A stretch of DNA of 64,000 nt, taken from positions 3,490,001 through 3,554,000 of the forward strand of contig NZ_CP089924.1 of assembly GCF_021284765.1 (NCBI RefSeq). The letters are read 5' to 3'. This document shows positions 35,165 to 44,174 of this stretch, piece after piece (positions within the stretch are counted from its first letter, which is position 1; each line of letters begins with the position of its first letter). The stretch is from Lysobacter sp. 5GHs7-4. Lineage in GTDB: Bacteria > Pseudomonadota > Gammaproteobacteria > Xanthomonadales > Xanthomonadaceae. A program made the position numbers and the translations under genes. The notes beneath the pieces are model-generated. The model was not told where the DNA came from. It did not search any database and saw only the letters and a list, made by a program, of their open reading frames with translations.

Positions 35165-35598
35165 TACGATGGCCTCGTGAGCTTGGAAGACGTGGAATTC
35201 GTGGCGAGTGTCGGCGGGCGCCATGCGCCATACGCCGAAGATTGGTGGTGTTCCGCCCCTACCCGGGTGCAGCGCATGCGGCCCCGCCGGGTTAACAGCA
35301 GTTTAACAGGCTAGAGGGGCTATGTGACAGAGACGTGACCAACGTCAAACCTTGTCACAGCGTGATCTTTGCCCGGTTTGGCCGATCACAAACATGAACG
35401 AAACTGACCGAGGCGCCGGGGTTCCGGCGGCCAGTGGCCCGTCCCTGCGGCGGGGCGAATCTGCACAACGCAAGCGCTATAAATGTGCCGACGTTGCGTA
35501 GCCACGCCGCAACGCGCCCGGCGATGCGCCGAACCGGGTGAAGCCGCACCCGCCCTTCCCCCATACTCCCGTCGAATCTGAGGGGGCGGATCGGCCAA
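35165..35598. other. Divergent promoter region
   Basis: This 434-nt gap lies between the receptor gene (minus) and the autotransporter-like gene (plus). On the minus strand TTGACG (35343-35348) and ACATAG (35320-35325), 17 bp apart, are a possible sigma-70 promoter for the receptor. A direct repeat (GTTAACAG and GTTTAACAG) lies close by at about 35291-35309. No gene is supported. Confidence 0.4.
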
Positions 35599-38010
35599 GT
35601 GAACGTATTTCTTTCGTCTGCGCGCCTCTGGCTGCTAGCCCTGGCCCTGCTGGCTTCGTGCCTGGCCGCCAGCGCCCATGCGCAGTCCCTGACCCCGTTG
35701 CCCGCCGGCACCGCGGGCCGCCCCTACTCGGCCACGCTGAGCGGTAGCGGGGGCACGCCGCCCTACTCCTTCGCGCTGGAGAATCCCTTCCCTTACGCGA
35801 TGCCGTTCGGGCTGACGCTGAGCAGCGGGGGCGTCATTAGCGGCACGATCCGGGATATTCCGCATACGGGCACCTCGCAGTTCGCTGTATTGGCCACCGA
35901 CGCCAACGGTGCGACCACCCGCACCGTCTATCAGATCGAGGTGGGTTTGGCACCCGTGGCCATCTCCCCCGCCGTGCTGCCGGCGGCGACGCAAGGCCAG
36001 CCCTATTCGCAGATGCTGGTCGCCTCCGGCGGCCTGGCCCCTTACCACTTCGTGTCGGTGGGCAGCGCCTGCGGCCCGCACAGTACGCCGTCCTCGGGTT
36101 GCGCCAACTTCTGGAGCGCCGGACAGCCCAATCAGTTGCCCGCAGGACTGCGCCTGGAGTCCAACGGGCTGATTACCGGTACGCCCACCACCTTCGGCGA
36201 CTTCACCATCTACTTTCTGGTCTTGGACAACGGGTGGACCGGCCCGCTCAGCGGCGGGCTCTGGAGCGGCCTGCGCGGGGGATACCAAAGTGTCCGTATC
36301 CGTATCGAGCCGCATGTACTGACTTTGTCGCCCAGCGAGCTCCCCAAAGGCCGGGTCGGCGCGCCCTACGATCTGCAGTTGGAGACCAGCGGCGGCAACG
36401 CGCCTTACCGCTACTACGCCGACCATCTCGTCTATAGGGTCGACGGATTGAGCCTGAGCGAGAGTGGCCGTCTGAGCGGTATACCGACCCGGGCCGGCAC
36501 GCATTACCTGCAGGTGCTGTCGGTCGAGTCCGGACCGCGCGGAGCCTCGATCTCGCGCCTGTACCCGATCGTAATCGAAGCTGGCGCCACCGCCGCGTCG
36601 CTTAGCGTGAACGCCGTAGCCGGGGCACCGACCACGGTGATGCTGACCGACGGCGCGACCGGCGGGCCGTTCACCGCGGCCAGCGTAGTGTCGATCGCGC
36701 CGACCCAAGCGGGCAGCGCTCAGATCGTGCAGATCGGCAGCGGCGCGGCGGCGCGCTTCGCCCTGACGTTCACGCCGGACGCCTACTTTTCCGGCGTCGC
36801 GACGCTGCGCTACACGCTCAATGCGGGAGCCGCCGTTTCGTCGCCGGGCAGTATCACCTTCAACGTGGCGCCACGCCCCAACCCCGGCCAGGACGCCGAG
36901 GTCCGCGGCCTGCTGCGGGCGCAGGCCGATAGCGCGCGCCGCTTCGCCAGTTCCCAGATCGGCAACTTCCAACAGCGCCTGTCGCGCCTGCACCGCGGCG
37001 ACGCCGGCGGTTTCAGCAACGGTCTGAGCCTGAGCGCCCCATCGGCTTGCGCGCAGATCGACAGCCCCTGGTCGGGCCCGGCCTGCGATCGCGCGCGTTC
37101 GTCGGCCGACGCCACCGCCGCCGTGGGCAGCGCCGGCGCCGCGGATGCGCCGCAGGCCACCGCGGCAAAGCCCGACAGCGCGCTGGGCCTGTGGACCGCC
37201 GGCAGCATCCGCCGCGGCGACCGTGAAGGCCGCGACGGCAGCGCAGGCACCGATTTCGAAAGCGACGGCGTTAGCTTGGGCGCCGACTACCGCTATCGCG
37301 ACGACCTAGCCTTCGGCGCCGGCCTCGGCTACGGACGCGACGACAGCGAAGTCGGCGACCAGGACAGCCGCAGCCGGGCGAAGGCGCTGACCTTGGCGCT
37401 GTACGCCAGCTATGCCCCGGGCGATACCTACTTCGTCGACGGCCTGCTGGGCTATCAGCACCTGTCCTACGAACTGCGCCGGCGGGTGACCGCGAACGGC
37501 GCGCTGGTCCGTGGCGATCGCGACGGCAGCCAGTGGTTCGGCTCGATCTCGGCGGGCGCCGAGCTGCGTCGCGGCGAACTGTCGTTCGTGCCGTACGCGC
37601 GGCTGGACCTGGCGCGCGCGCGGCTGGACGCCTACGCCGAACGCGGCGATCCGATCTACGCGCTGGCTTACGAAGATCTGACGGTGAAGACGTCCACCGC
37701 GAACCTGGGCCTGCGCCTGGACTACCGCCATCAGGCGGCCTGGGGCACGTTCTCGCCGCAGCTGCGCCTGGAGTACCAGCGCGATTTCCAAGGCAACGGC
37801 CTGGCGACGATCCGCTATGCGGACCTGATGTCGGGGCCATACTACGTGGCGCGGCTGGGCGACTTCGATCGCAACCGGCTGCTGCTCGGTCTGGGCGGCA
37901 GCTTCGCTCTACGCAACGACTGGTCGTTCCGGATCGGCTACGACACGCTGCTGGGCAGCGGCGGCGACAGCGATCGCAGCCTGCAGTTGAGTATCGACAA
38001 GCGCTACTGA
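35599..38010 (+). CDS. Putative-Ig (He_PIG) autotransporter-like outer membrane protein
   Basis: The 803-residue protein opens with a signal peptide (LWLLALALLASCLAASAHAQ). Three putative-Ig domains follow (about 30-115, 118-235, 238-330), each with the pattern GxPYSxxL/SGGxxPYxF...LPxGLxL...GxIxGTP (for example GQPYSQMLVASGGLAPYHF). A cadherin-like segment (about 335-427) and a linker (RFASSQIGNFQQRLSRLHRG) come next. The C-terminal autotransporter beta-barrel (about 540-803) ends in SIDKRY. Such proteins display small Ig-like passengers on the cell surface, likely as adhesins. The start at 35599 is GTG. Convergent with marC. Confidence 0.82.
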   Translation: MNVFLSSARLWLLALALLASCLAASAHAQSLTPLPAGTAGRPYSATLSGSGGTPPYSFALENPFPYAMPFGLTLSSGGVISGTIRDIPHTGTSQFAVLATDANGATTRTVYQIEVGLAPVAISPAVLPAATQGQPYSQMLVASGGLAPYHFVSVGSACGPHSTPSSGCANFWSAGQPNQLPAGLRLESNGLITGTPTTFGDFTIYFLVLDNGWTGPLSGGLWSGLRGGYQSVRIRIEPHVLTLSPSELPKGRVGAPYDLQLETSGGNAPYRYYADHLVYRVDGLSLSESGRLSGIPTRAGTHYLQVLSVESGPRGASISRLYPIVIEAGATAASLSVNAVAGAPTTVMLTDGATGGPFTAASVVSIAPTQAGSAQIVQIGSGAAARFALTFTPDAYFSGVATLRYTLNAGAAVSSPGSITFNVAPRPNPGQDAEVRGLLRAQADSARRFASSQIGNFQQRLSRLHRGDAGGFSNGLSLSAPSACAQIDSPWSGPACDRARSSADATAAVGSAGAADAPQATAAKPDSALGLWTAGSIRRGDREGRDGSAGTDFESDGVSLGADYRYRDDLAFGAGLGYGRDDSEVGDQDSRSRAKALTLALYASYAPGDTYFVDGLLGYQHLSYELRRRVTANGALVRGDRDGSQWFGSISAGAELRRGELSFVPYARLDLARARLDAYAERGDPIYALAYEDLTVKTSTANLGLRLDYRHQAAWGTFSPQLRLEYQRDFQGNGLATIRYADLMSGPYYVARLGDFDRNRLLLGLGGSFALRNDWSFRIGYDTLLGSGGDSDRSLQLSIDKRY

Positions 38011-38044
38011 GCGGTGCGCTGCGGATGCCCGCGGCGGCACGGCC

Positions 38045-38641
38045 TCAGGGCGGCGAAATCTGCAGATAGGTGCCCAGACCGTCCAGGAACATCTGCACCG
38101 AGATCGCCACCAGCAGCATGCCCATCAGGCGTTCGATCGCGGTCAGCGCGCGCCGGCCCAACAGCTTGTAGAGCAAGGTGGCCGAGAACAGGATCGCGGC
38201 AGTGGCGCCCCAGGCGATCATCAGCGCCAGGCTCCAGTCGCCCAGGCGCGTGGGCTCGTTGCTGCCCATCAGCATCACCGCGGCCATGCCCGAGGGGCCG
38301 GCGACCAGCGGGATCGCCATCGGCACGATGAAGGGTTCGCCGTCGGGGATCTCGCCCATCAGGCCTTCCGGCGGCGGGAAGATCATGCGGATGCCGATCA
38401 GGAACAGGACGATGCCGCCGGCGATCGAGACCGATTCCTGGCGCAAGTGCATCAGCTCCAGGGCGTACTTGCCGCCCCACAGGAACAGCATCAGCACGCC
38501 CAGCGCGATCAGCAGTTCGCGCGCCAGCACGATGCGCTGGCGCTTGGGCGGCAGCCCGCGCAGCAGGCTCAGGAACACCGGGATATTGCCCAGCGGGTCC
38601 AGGATCAGGAACAGCAACAGCGCGGCGGACGCAATGGTCAC
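38045..38641 (-). CDS. MarC family integral membrane protein
   Basis: The 198-residue protein has six predicted membrane helices and MarC signatures: LILDPLGNIPVFLSLLRGLP, ELLIALGVLMLFLWGG, FLIGIRMIFPP, and MAIPLVAGPSGMAAVMLM. Function of the family is unresolved despite the historic link with multiple antibiotic resistance. It starts with GTG at 38641, overlapping the end of the SDR gene by 4 nt (GTGA), so the two are likely coupled. Confidence 0.88.
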   Translation of the reverse strand: MTIASAALLLFLILDPLGNIPVFLSLLRGLPPKRQRIVLARELLIALGVLMLFLWGGKYALELMHLRQESVSIAGGIVLFLIGIRMIFPPPEGLMGEIPDGEPFIVPMAIPLVAGPSGMAAVMLMGSNEPTRLGDWSLALMIAWGATAAILFSATLLYKLLGRRALTAIERLMGMLLVAISVQMFLDGLGTYLQISPP

Positions 38642-39396
38642 GGCGTCACGCGCTCCGGCAACGGATGCCAGACCTGGCCGCGGTGGGCGGCGCCGGCCGG
38701 CGACAACAGGGTCACGCAGGCGGCGGCGTACTCGGCCGGATCGCGCGCCTCGCGGTCGTTTTCTTCGACATAGGCCTTGCCGCGCAGCGGGGTGCGCATC
38801 GGCCCGGGCTGCAGGCCGGCCACGCGCACCGGCGAGTTGGCCAGTTCGGCATGCAGCATGCCGATCATCGCCGCCAACGAATGCTGGGCCAGGCCATAAC
38901 CGCCCCAGTAAGCGCGGCCGACGCGGGCGGTGTCGTCCAGCGCGAACACCAGCGCCGAATCCGGCGCCTGCGACAGCAGCGGCAGGCAGGCCTGCGACAG
39001 CCACCAGCGCGCGGTGAGGTTGACGTGGATCGCGCGCGCGAACGCCGCCGGATCGGTCTGCAGCAGCGGGGTCAGACCGGGGAAGTCGGCGGCGCAGTGC
39101 AGCACGCCGTCGAGGCGGCCGAACTCGTCGCCAATGCGCTGCGCCAGTTCGGCGTAGTCGTCCGGCGCGGCGCCTTCCAGGTCCAGCGGATACAGCACCG
39201 GCTCCGGCCCGACCTTGGCCAGCGCATCGTAGACGCGGTTCAACTTGGCCGGCTTGCGCCCCAGCAGGATCACGGTGGCGCCGGCGCGCGCGCAGGCTTG
39301 CGCCGCGGCGGCGCCGAGGCCGCCCTGGGCGCCGCTGACCAGCACGACGCGATCGGCCAGGGCCTGCTCGCCTGCGGGTGCCGCGAGCGCGCTCAC
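38638..39396 (-). CDS. Short-chain dehydrogenase-like protein with altered catalytic residues
   Basis: The 252-residue protein is of the YciK-like SDR group. It has the nucleotide-binding ADRVVLVSGAQGGLGAAAAQ (about residues 13-32) and a LDGVLHCAADFPGLTPLLQT segment. The usual Ser...YxxxK catalytic set is changed: the TSSS stretch reads ALDD and YxxxK reads YGLAQ. It may therefore bind dinucleotide without being a normal dehydrogenase. The start is GTG at 39396, overlapping grxD by 4 nt (GTGA); marC overlaps its end in the same way. This grxD-SDR-marC coupling suggests one operon. Confidence 0.8.
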   Translation of the reverse strand: MSALAAPAGEQALADRVVLVSGAQGGLGAAAAQACARAGATVILLGRKPAKLNRVYDALAKVGPEPVLYPLDLEGAAPDDYAELAQRIGDEFGRLDGVLHCAADFPGLTPLLQTDPAAFARAIHVNLTARWWLSQACLPLLSQAPDSALVFALDDTARVGRAYWGGYGLAQHSLAAMIGMLHAELANSPVRVAGLQPGPMRTPLRGKAYVEENDREARDPAEYAAACVTLLSPAGAAHRGQVWHPLPERVTP

Positions 39397-39713
39397 TGGC
39401 GCTGGGTCTCGCTGATCATGCGCGCCAGCTCGCCGGACTCGAACAGCTCCAGGGTGATGTCGCAGCCGCCGATCAGCTCGCCGTGGATGAACAGCTGCGG
39501 GAAGGTCGGCCAGTTGGAATAGCGCGGCAGGTTGGCGCGGATCTCCGGATCCTCCAGCACGTTGACCGTGTGCAGCACGGTCGCGCCGGCGGACTTGAGC
39601 GCCTGCACCGCGCGGCTGGAAAAGCCGCACATCGGGAACTGCGCGGTTCCCTTCATGAAAAGAACGATCGGGTGGCCTTCGACTTCGGCCTGGATCCGCT
39701 CCATAACGGACAT
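39393..39713 (-). CDS. grxD: Monothiol glutaredoxin (Grx4 family)
   Basis: The 106-residue protein carries the CGFS active site (FPMCGFSSRAV, Cys29) with the upstream IVLFMKGTAQFP, the cis-Pro segment SNWPTFPQLFIHGELIGGCD and a C-terminal helix. Grx4 proteins bind a [2Fe-2S] cluster with glutathione and deliver it to iron-sulphur and iron-regulatory partners. It is divergent from sodB, a common arrangement in gammaproteobacteria. Confidence 0.95.
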   Translation of the reverse strand: MSVMERIQAEVEGHPIVLFMKGTAQFPMCGFSSRAVQALKSAGATVLHTVNVLEDPEIRANLPRYSNWPTFPQLFIHGELIGGCDITLELFESGELARMISETQRQ

Positions 39714-39751
39714 GGGGGCAACTCCTGCAATGCTCTGTTGCGCCGTATACG

Positions 39752-39779
39752 TTCAGGCAACAGGGCGTGGGGATAGAAT
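39752..39779 (+). promoter_or_regulatory. Candidate sodB promoter
   Basis: TAGAAT (39774-39779) is a good -10 box and TTCAGG (39752-39757) a weak -35 with 16-bp spacing. They lie 105 nt before the sodB start. Confidence 0.35.
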
Positions 39780-39883
39780 GCGCAATTGTAAGCCTTCACG
39801 GCAGCGGACACGCGACCCGGCAGCGGTAAGCGGGCCGACGCCTCCCCCTAGCCAGCCCCCAGAATCCAGCAAGGAGCCCGCCA

Positions 39884-40462
39884 ATGGCCATCGAACTGCC
39901 CGCCCTGCCCTACGACCGCACCGCGCTCGAGCCGCACATCTCCGGCGAAACCATCGACTTCCACTACGGCAAGCACCACCAGGCCTACGTGACCAACCTC
40001 AACAACATGATCCCCGGCACCGAGTTCGCCGACATGTCGCTGGAGGAGATCATCCGCAAGTCGCAGGGCGGTGTGTTCAACAACGCGGCGCAGATCTGGA
40101 ACCACACCTTCTACTGGAACTGCCTGTCCCCCAAGGGCGGCGGCGAGCCGAGCGGCAAGCTGGGCGAGCTGATCGCCAAGTCCTTCGGCGACTTCGCCAA
40201 GTTCAAGGACGAGTTCACCAAGGTCACCGTCGGCACCTTCGGTTCGGGCTGGGGCTGGCTGGTGCAGCGTCCGGACGGTTCGCTGGCCCTGGTCAGCACC
40301 TCCAACGCCGCCACCCCGCTGACCGGCGAGGACACCCCGCTGCTGACCTGCGACGTGTGGGAGCACGCCTACTACATCGACTACCGCAACGCCCGTCCGA
40401 AGTACGTCGAGTCGTTCTGGAACCTGGTCAACTGGGACTTCGTGGCGTCGAACCTGAAGTAA
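39884..40462 (+). CDS. sodB: Superoxide dismutase [Fe]
   Basis: The 192-residue protein has the metal ligands His27 ([12 protein letters not shown]), His74 ([12 protein letters not shown]) and the [13 protein letters not shown] signature with Asp and His ligands near the end. Gln70 next to the second ligand favours the iron form. It removes superoxide in the cytosol. A GGAG-containing ribosome site (AAGGAGCCCGCC) precedes the ATG, and a strong terminator follows. Confidence 0.96.
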   Translation: MAIELPALPYDRTALEPHISGETIDFHYGKHHQAYVTNLNNMIPGTEFADMSLEEIIRKSQGGVFNNAAQIWNHTFYWNCLSPKGGGEPSGKLGELIAKSFGDFAKFKDEFTKVTVGTFGSGWGWLVQRPDGSLALVSTSNAATPLTGEDTPLLTCDVWEHAYYIDYRNARPKYVESFWNLVNWDFVASNLK

Positions 40463-40485
40463 GCGACTCGCTCATGCAGTAAGCG

Positions 40486-40513
40486 AAACGGCCGGGGAGA
40501 CCCGGCCGTTTTT
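40486..40513 (+). terminator. Terminator of sodB
   Basis: AAACGGCCGGG, GAGA-type loop and CCCGGCCGTTT followed by further T residues form a classical intrinsic terminator 24 nt after the stop. Confidence 0.9.
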
Positions 40514-40565
40514 CGTTGCCTGCGCCGCGCGACGTCCGCGAACGCAATGTCGTAGGCGTGCACGC

Positions 40566-41066
40566 CTAGTCGCAACTCAATCCGAACTCCTGTTTGAACG
40601 CCTCCGCCTGCTCCGGCGGTTCATGGCTCAGCAGCGCGCAGGCCGTGAAGTTGCCGTGCGCCGCGCCGCTGCTGTCGCGGTAAGTCCAGTCGACGATCTC
40701 GTCGCGCGCGAACGCGTAACGCTGGCCCATGCGCACGCGGTGCACGCGTTCGGGCTGGTTGTCGATGATGGCGGAGTAGCCCTGGGCGGTCTCCTCCAGA
40801 TCGGACAGCCAGAAAAATTCGGTGTAGCCATCCTGCTCGATACCGACCTTGACCGAGAAGGACGACAGCTGCGGCGGCGGGTTCTTCTCCAGCTTCAGAA
40901 AACCGTCCAGCGACGCGCGCGCCTTGGCGAAGGCGGCGTTCATCGCGGGATCGCCGGTCGCGACCTCGGTCACGCTGTCCTCTTTCGCCCGTTCCAGCAC
41001 GGTTTTGGCGCCGCTCGCTTCCGAACACCCGGCCAGCAACACGACGAGCAACAGCAGCTTGTGCAT
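40566..41066 (-). CDS. DUF2314 lipoprotein
   Basis: The 166-residue protein begins MHKLLLLVVLLAGCSEASGA, a perfect lipobox (LAGC, Cys14). The remainder contains the DUF2314 pattern: EVATGDPAMNAAFAKARASL, KVGIEQDGYTEFFWLSDLEE, VHRVRMGQRYAFARDEIVDW and TYRDSSGAAHGNFTACALLS. DUF2314 proteins are cell-envelope or stand-alone domains of unknown function. The start at 41066 is set by the lipoprotein signal. It is monocistronic, between sodB and purK. Confidence 0.83.
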   Translation of the reverse strand: MHKLLLLVVLLAGCSEASGAKTVLERAKEDSVTEVATGDPAMNAAFAKARASLDGFLKLEKNPPPQLSSFSVKVGIEQDGYTEFFWLSDLEETAQGYSAIIDNQPERVHRVRMGQRYAFARDEIVDWTYRDSSGAAHGNFTACALLSHEPPEQAEAFKQEFGLSCD

Positions 41067-41140
41067 CCCTGCATCCCCCTTTTTTACTTGAGCGGCGCAT
41101 GCCGGCGCAGCGCGCCGCATGCGACCGCAGACCGCCCGAT

Positions 41141-42286
41141 TTACGAAGCGCGCAGGCGTTCGATCGCCGGTGCGACCTGATCTTCGCGGCCCAAGGCCGC
41201 GCCCACGCGCTCCAACGCCGCCGCCAGCTCCCGCGCATCGTCGGCGCGCAAGGTCGCATGCCCGACCTTACGCCCCGCGCGCGAAGACTTGCCGTAGTCG
41301 TGCCAATGCCCGCCGGCTTCGTTCAATACCGGCGCGGCGGCCGGCATCTCGCCGATCCAGTTGAGCATGCAGGCCCGACCGAGCATGCGGGTGTCGCCCA
41401 GCGGCAGGCCGAGCACGGCGCGCAGGTGGTTCTGGAACTGCGAGGTCTCGCTGCCTTCTATGGTCCAGTGGCCGGAGTTGTGCACGCGCGGCGCGAGTTC
41501 GTTGGCCAGCAGTTCGCCTTCGCGGCAGAACAGCTCCAGCGCGAACACGCCGACGTAGTCCAGCGCCTCGGCGAGCTTGCGCGCATACGCATGCGCGGTG
41601 TCGGCGAGCGCGTCGTCGACCTGCGCCGGCGCCAGGCTGGCCGACAGCACGCCGTCGACATGCCAGTTCTCGGTAAGCGGCCAGGCGCGGAATTCGCCGT
41701 CGCGGCCGCGCACGGCGACCACCGACAGCTCGCGCTCGAAGCGCACGAAGCCTTCCAGGATCAGCCCCACCGTGGCCGCCTGCGCGCCCAGCGCGGCCCA
41801 GGCCGCGTCGGCGTCGGCCGGCGTCTTGATGCGGAACTGGCCCTTGCCGTCGTAACCCAGGCGGCGCGTCTTGAGGATGCAGGGCGTGCCGATCGCGGCG
41901 ATCGCCGCGTCCAGCGCCGCGCGCGTGGGCACGTCGGCGAATTCCGGCACCGGGATGCCCAGTTCGCGGAACAGGGTCTTCTCGGCCAGCCGGTCCTGCG
42001 CCACCGCCAGCGCGCGCGGGCTGGGAAACACCGGCACGCGCTGCGCCAGCCATTGGCCGGACTCGGCCGGCACATTCTCGAAATCGAAGGTGGCCACGTC
42101 GATCTTGGACGCGAATTCGGCCAGCGCGGCCTGATCGGTGTAATCGCCCACCACCATCGGCGCGAACTGGCTGGCGCAGGCGTCGCTGGCGCTGTCCATG
42201 ACCAGGAAGCGCAGACCCAGCGGCGCGCCCGACAGCGCCAGCATGCGGGCCAGCTGCCCGCCTCCCAGGATACCGACGGTGGTCAT
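41141..42286 (-). CDS. purK: N5-carboxyaminoimidazole ribonucleotide synthase
   Basis: The 381-residue ATP-grasp enzyme starts [20 protein letters not shown]. It contains [11 protein letters not shown] in the ATP-grasp core, and the C-terminal [20 protein letters not shown] and [15 protein letters not shown] metal/nucleotide segments. It converts AIR, ATP and bicarbonate to N5-CAIR in purine synthesis. The ATG overlaps the purE stop by 4 nt, so the two enzymes of consecutive steps are translationally coupled. Confidence 0.96.
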   Translation of the reverse strand: MTTVGILGGGQLARMLALSGAPLGLRFLVMDSASDACASQFAPMVVGDYTDQAALAEFASKIDVATFDFENVPAESGQWLAQRVPVFPSPRALAVAQDRLAEKTLFRELGIPVPEFADVPTRAALDAAIAAIGTPCILKTRRLGYDGKGQFRIKTPADADAAWAALGAQAATVGLILEGFVRFERELSVVAVRGRDGEFRAWPLTENWHVDGVLSASLAPAQVDDALADTAHAYARKLAEALDYVGVFALELFCREGELLANELAPRVHNSGHWTIEGSETSQFQNHLRAVLGLPLGDTRMLGRACMLNWIGEMPAAAPVLNEAGGHWHDYGKSSRAGRKVGHATLRADDARELAAALERVGAALGREDQVAPAIERLRAS

Positions 42287-42822
42287 CGGCGCGGATCGTC
42301 GTTGGCGAGCACGTCGTCGGTCTGCTTGGCGCGGAACGCATCCAACGCCTGGCCGATCGCGGCGTGTTGCGGCGCCAGCAACGCGGCGGCGAACAGCGCG
42401 GCGTTGGCGGCGCCGGCGTTGCCGATGGCGAACGTCGCCACCGGGATGCCGGCCGGCATCTGCACGATCGACAGCAGCGAATCCATGCCGTTGAGCGCCT
42501 TGGACTGCACCGGCACGCCCAGCACCGGCACCGCGGTCTTGGCCGCCAGCATGCCCGGCAGGTGCGCGGCGCCGCCGGCGCCGGCGATGATCGCGCGCAG
42601 GCCGCGCGCGGCCGCCGTGTCGGCGTACTCGAACAGCACGTCCGGCGTGCGATGCGCCGACACCACGCGCACCTCGTGCGGCACGCCCAGGGCCTCCAGC
42701 TTGGCCGCGGCGTGCTGCATGGTCTCCCAGTCCGAGCGCGAGCCCATGACGATGCCGACCAGCGGCGCGGCGGAGGCGGGCGAGGAATCCTGAGCGGATC
42801 CGGGCGTACCGGTTACGGACAT
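42283..42822 (-). CDS. purE: N5-carboxyaminoimidazole ribonucleotide mutase
   Basis: The 179-residue protein has the class I PurE signatures [35 protein letters not shown] and [20 protein letters not shown]. The N-terminal 20 residues ([16 protein letters not shown]) and about 15 C-terminal residues extend beyond the core. It converts N5-CAIR to CAIR directly after PurK's step. Confidence 0.96.
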   Translation of the reverse strand: MSVTGTPGSAQDSSPASAAPLVGIVMGSRSDWETMQHAAAKLEALGVPHEVRVVSAHRTPDVLFEYADTAAARGLRAIIAGAGGAAHLPGMLAAKTAVPVLGVPVQSKALNGMDSLLSIVQMPAGIPVATFAIGNAGAANAALFAAALLAPQHAAIGQALDAFRAKQTDDVLANDDPRR

Positions 42823-42886
42823 TGGTCGGGCCTTGGCGCAAAGACGTATTCTAACGCCCTGTCCCGTCGTATCGGCACCGCACCGT

Positions 42887-43156
42887 ATGGATCGTAAATT
42901 GCTGGACCTGCTGGTCTGCCCCCTCACCCGCCAGCCCCTGCTGCCCCTGGACAACCGCGGCCTGCAGGCGCTCAACGCCGCGATCGCCGCCGGCGGCGTG
43001 GTCCGCGGCGACGGCGACGCGCAGAGCCAGGCGCTGCGCGAGGCGCTGATCACCCGCGACCGCAAGACCGTCTACCGCATCGACGACGGCATCCCGGTGC
43101 TGCTGACCGAGGATGCCATCGCCACCGCCCAGCTCGACGGCTTCCCGTCGGCATGA
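42887..43156 (+). CDS. Trm112-family small protein
   Basis: The 89-residue protein starts [20 protein letters not shown] and ends [20 protein letters not shown] plus a short tail, the Trm112/YcaR pattern. An insertion of about 25 residues ([20 protein letters not shown]) separates the two halves, and most zinc cysteines are absent. The family activates methyltransferases or has unknown roles in bacteria. It overlaps nadC by 4 nt (ATGA). Confidence 0.85.
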   Translation: MDRKLLDLLVCPLTRQPLLPLDNRGLQALNAAIAAGGVVRGDGDAQSQALREALITRDRKTVYRIDDGIPVLLTEDAIATAQLDGFPSA

Positions 43157-44022
43157 GCGCGCGTTTCGCGCCGCCGCCGGCCGAGCAGGTCGAGGCCGAC
43201 GTCGCCCAGGCCCTGGCCGAAGACCTCGGCAGCGGCGACGTCACCGCCGCCCTGCTGCCGGACGTGGCCGACAGCGCCTACCTGCTGTGCAAGGAGCCGG
43301 CGGTGGTCTGCGGCCGGCCCTGGTTCGACGCCTGCCACCGCGCCCTGGACCCGGACGTGCGCATCGACTGGCGCGTGGCCGAAGGCGACCGCGTCGCCGC
43401 CGGCACCGTACTGGCCACGCTGCAGGGCCGCGCGCGCGCGCTGGTCAGCGCCGAGCGCGCCTCGCTGAATTTCATGCAGACGCTGTCGGCCACCGCCACC
43501 GTCACTGCCAGCTACGTCGAGGCCGTGCGCGGCACCCGCGCCCAGATCCTCGACACCCGCAAGACCATTCCCGGCCTGCGCCTGGCGCAGAAATACGCGG
43601 TGCGCGTGGGCGGTGGCGTGAACCACCGCATCGGCCTGTACGACACGGTGATGCTGAAGGAAAACCACGTGCGCGCCGCCGGCTCGCTGACCGCGGCGAT
43701 CGGTGCCGCGCGCGCGATGCACCCCGACCTGCCGCTGATCGTCGAGGTCGAATCCATCGCGCAACTGCGCGAGGCGCTGGAACAGGGCTGCGACCGCATC
43801 CTGATCGACGATTTCGACGCCGATACTCGCCGCGAAGCGGTGCGCATCGCGTCGGGCGCGCCGTACGACGGCCGCATCCCGCTGGAAGTCTCCGGCGGCG
43901 TCGACCTGGCCGGCCTGCGCGCGATCGCCGAAGACGGCGTGGACTGCATTTCCATCGGCGGCCTGACCAAGCACGTGCGCGCGATCGACCTGTCGCTGAA
44001 GCTGGGTCCGCCGCCGGGTTGA
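43153..44022 (+). CDS. nadC: Nicotinate-nucleotide pyrophosphorylase (carboxylating)
   Basis: The 289-residue protein contains the phosphoribosyltransferase signatures ERASLNFMQTLSATATVTAS, ILDTRKTIPGLRLAQKYAVR, GGGVNHRIGLYDTVMLKENH and the C-terminal LEVSGGVDLAGLRAIAEDGV with DCISIGGLTKH. It makes nicotinate mononucleotide from quinolinate in de novo NAD synthesis. Translationally coupled to the Trm112-like gene. Confidence 0.97.
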   Translation: MSARFAPPPAEQVEADVAQALAEDLGSGDVTAALLPDVADSAYLLCKEPAVVCGRPWFDACHRALDPDVRIDWRVAEGDRVAAGTVLATLQGRARALVSAERASLNFMQTLSATATVTASYVEAVRGTRAQILDTRKTIPGLRLAQKYAVRVGGGVNHRIGLYDTVMLKENHVRAAGSLTAAIGAARAMHPDLPLIVEVESIAQLREALEQGCDRILIDDFDADTRREAVRIASGAPYDGRIPLEVSGGVDLAGLRAIAEDGVDCISIGGLTKHVRAIDLSLKLGPPPG

Positions 44023-44125
44023 GGTTGTACCGGTGGTTTGGCGCGGCTTCACGCCGCGATTGCAGCCCCGCGTGCTTTACCGGCGGCGGCGGCCGCTAGC
44101 GCAGCCACACAAATCCCAGACGTTC

Positions 44126-44156
44126 GTAGGATGCGGTGAGCGCAGCGAACCGCATC
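44126..44156. repeat. GTAGGATGCGGTGAGC repeat
   Basis: GTAGGATGCGGTGAGC, then GCAGCGAACCGCATC, is an interrupted palindrome whose relatives occur in inverse orientation at 63719-63751 and 63808-63840. It is a dispersed extragenic repeat between nadC and the FHA gene. Confidence 0.6.
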
Positions 44157-44174
44157 GCCACGCTGCGCGCGCGC

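Noticed and set aside
31889..35314. Long open frame (over 1100 codons) on the plus strand
   Set aside because: It is exactly antisense to the Oar-like receptor, has an Arg/Val/Gly/His/Asp-rich composition typical of high-GC antisense frames and no domain motif.
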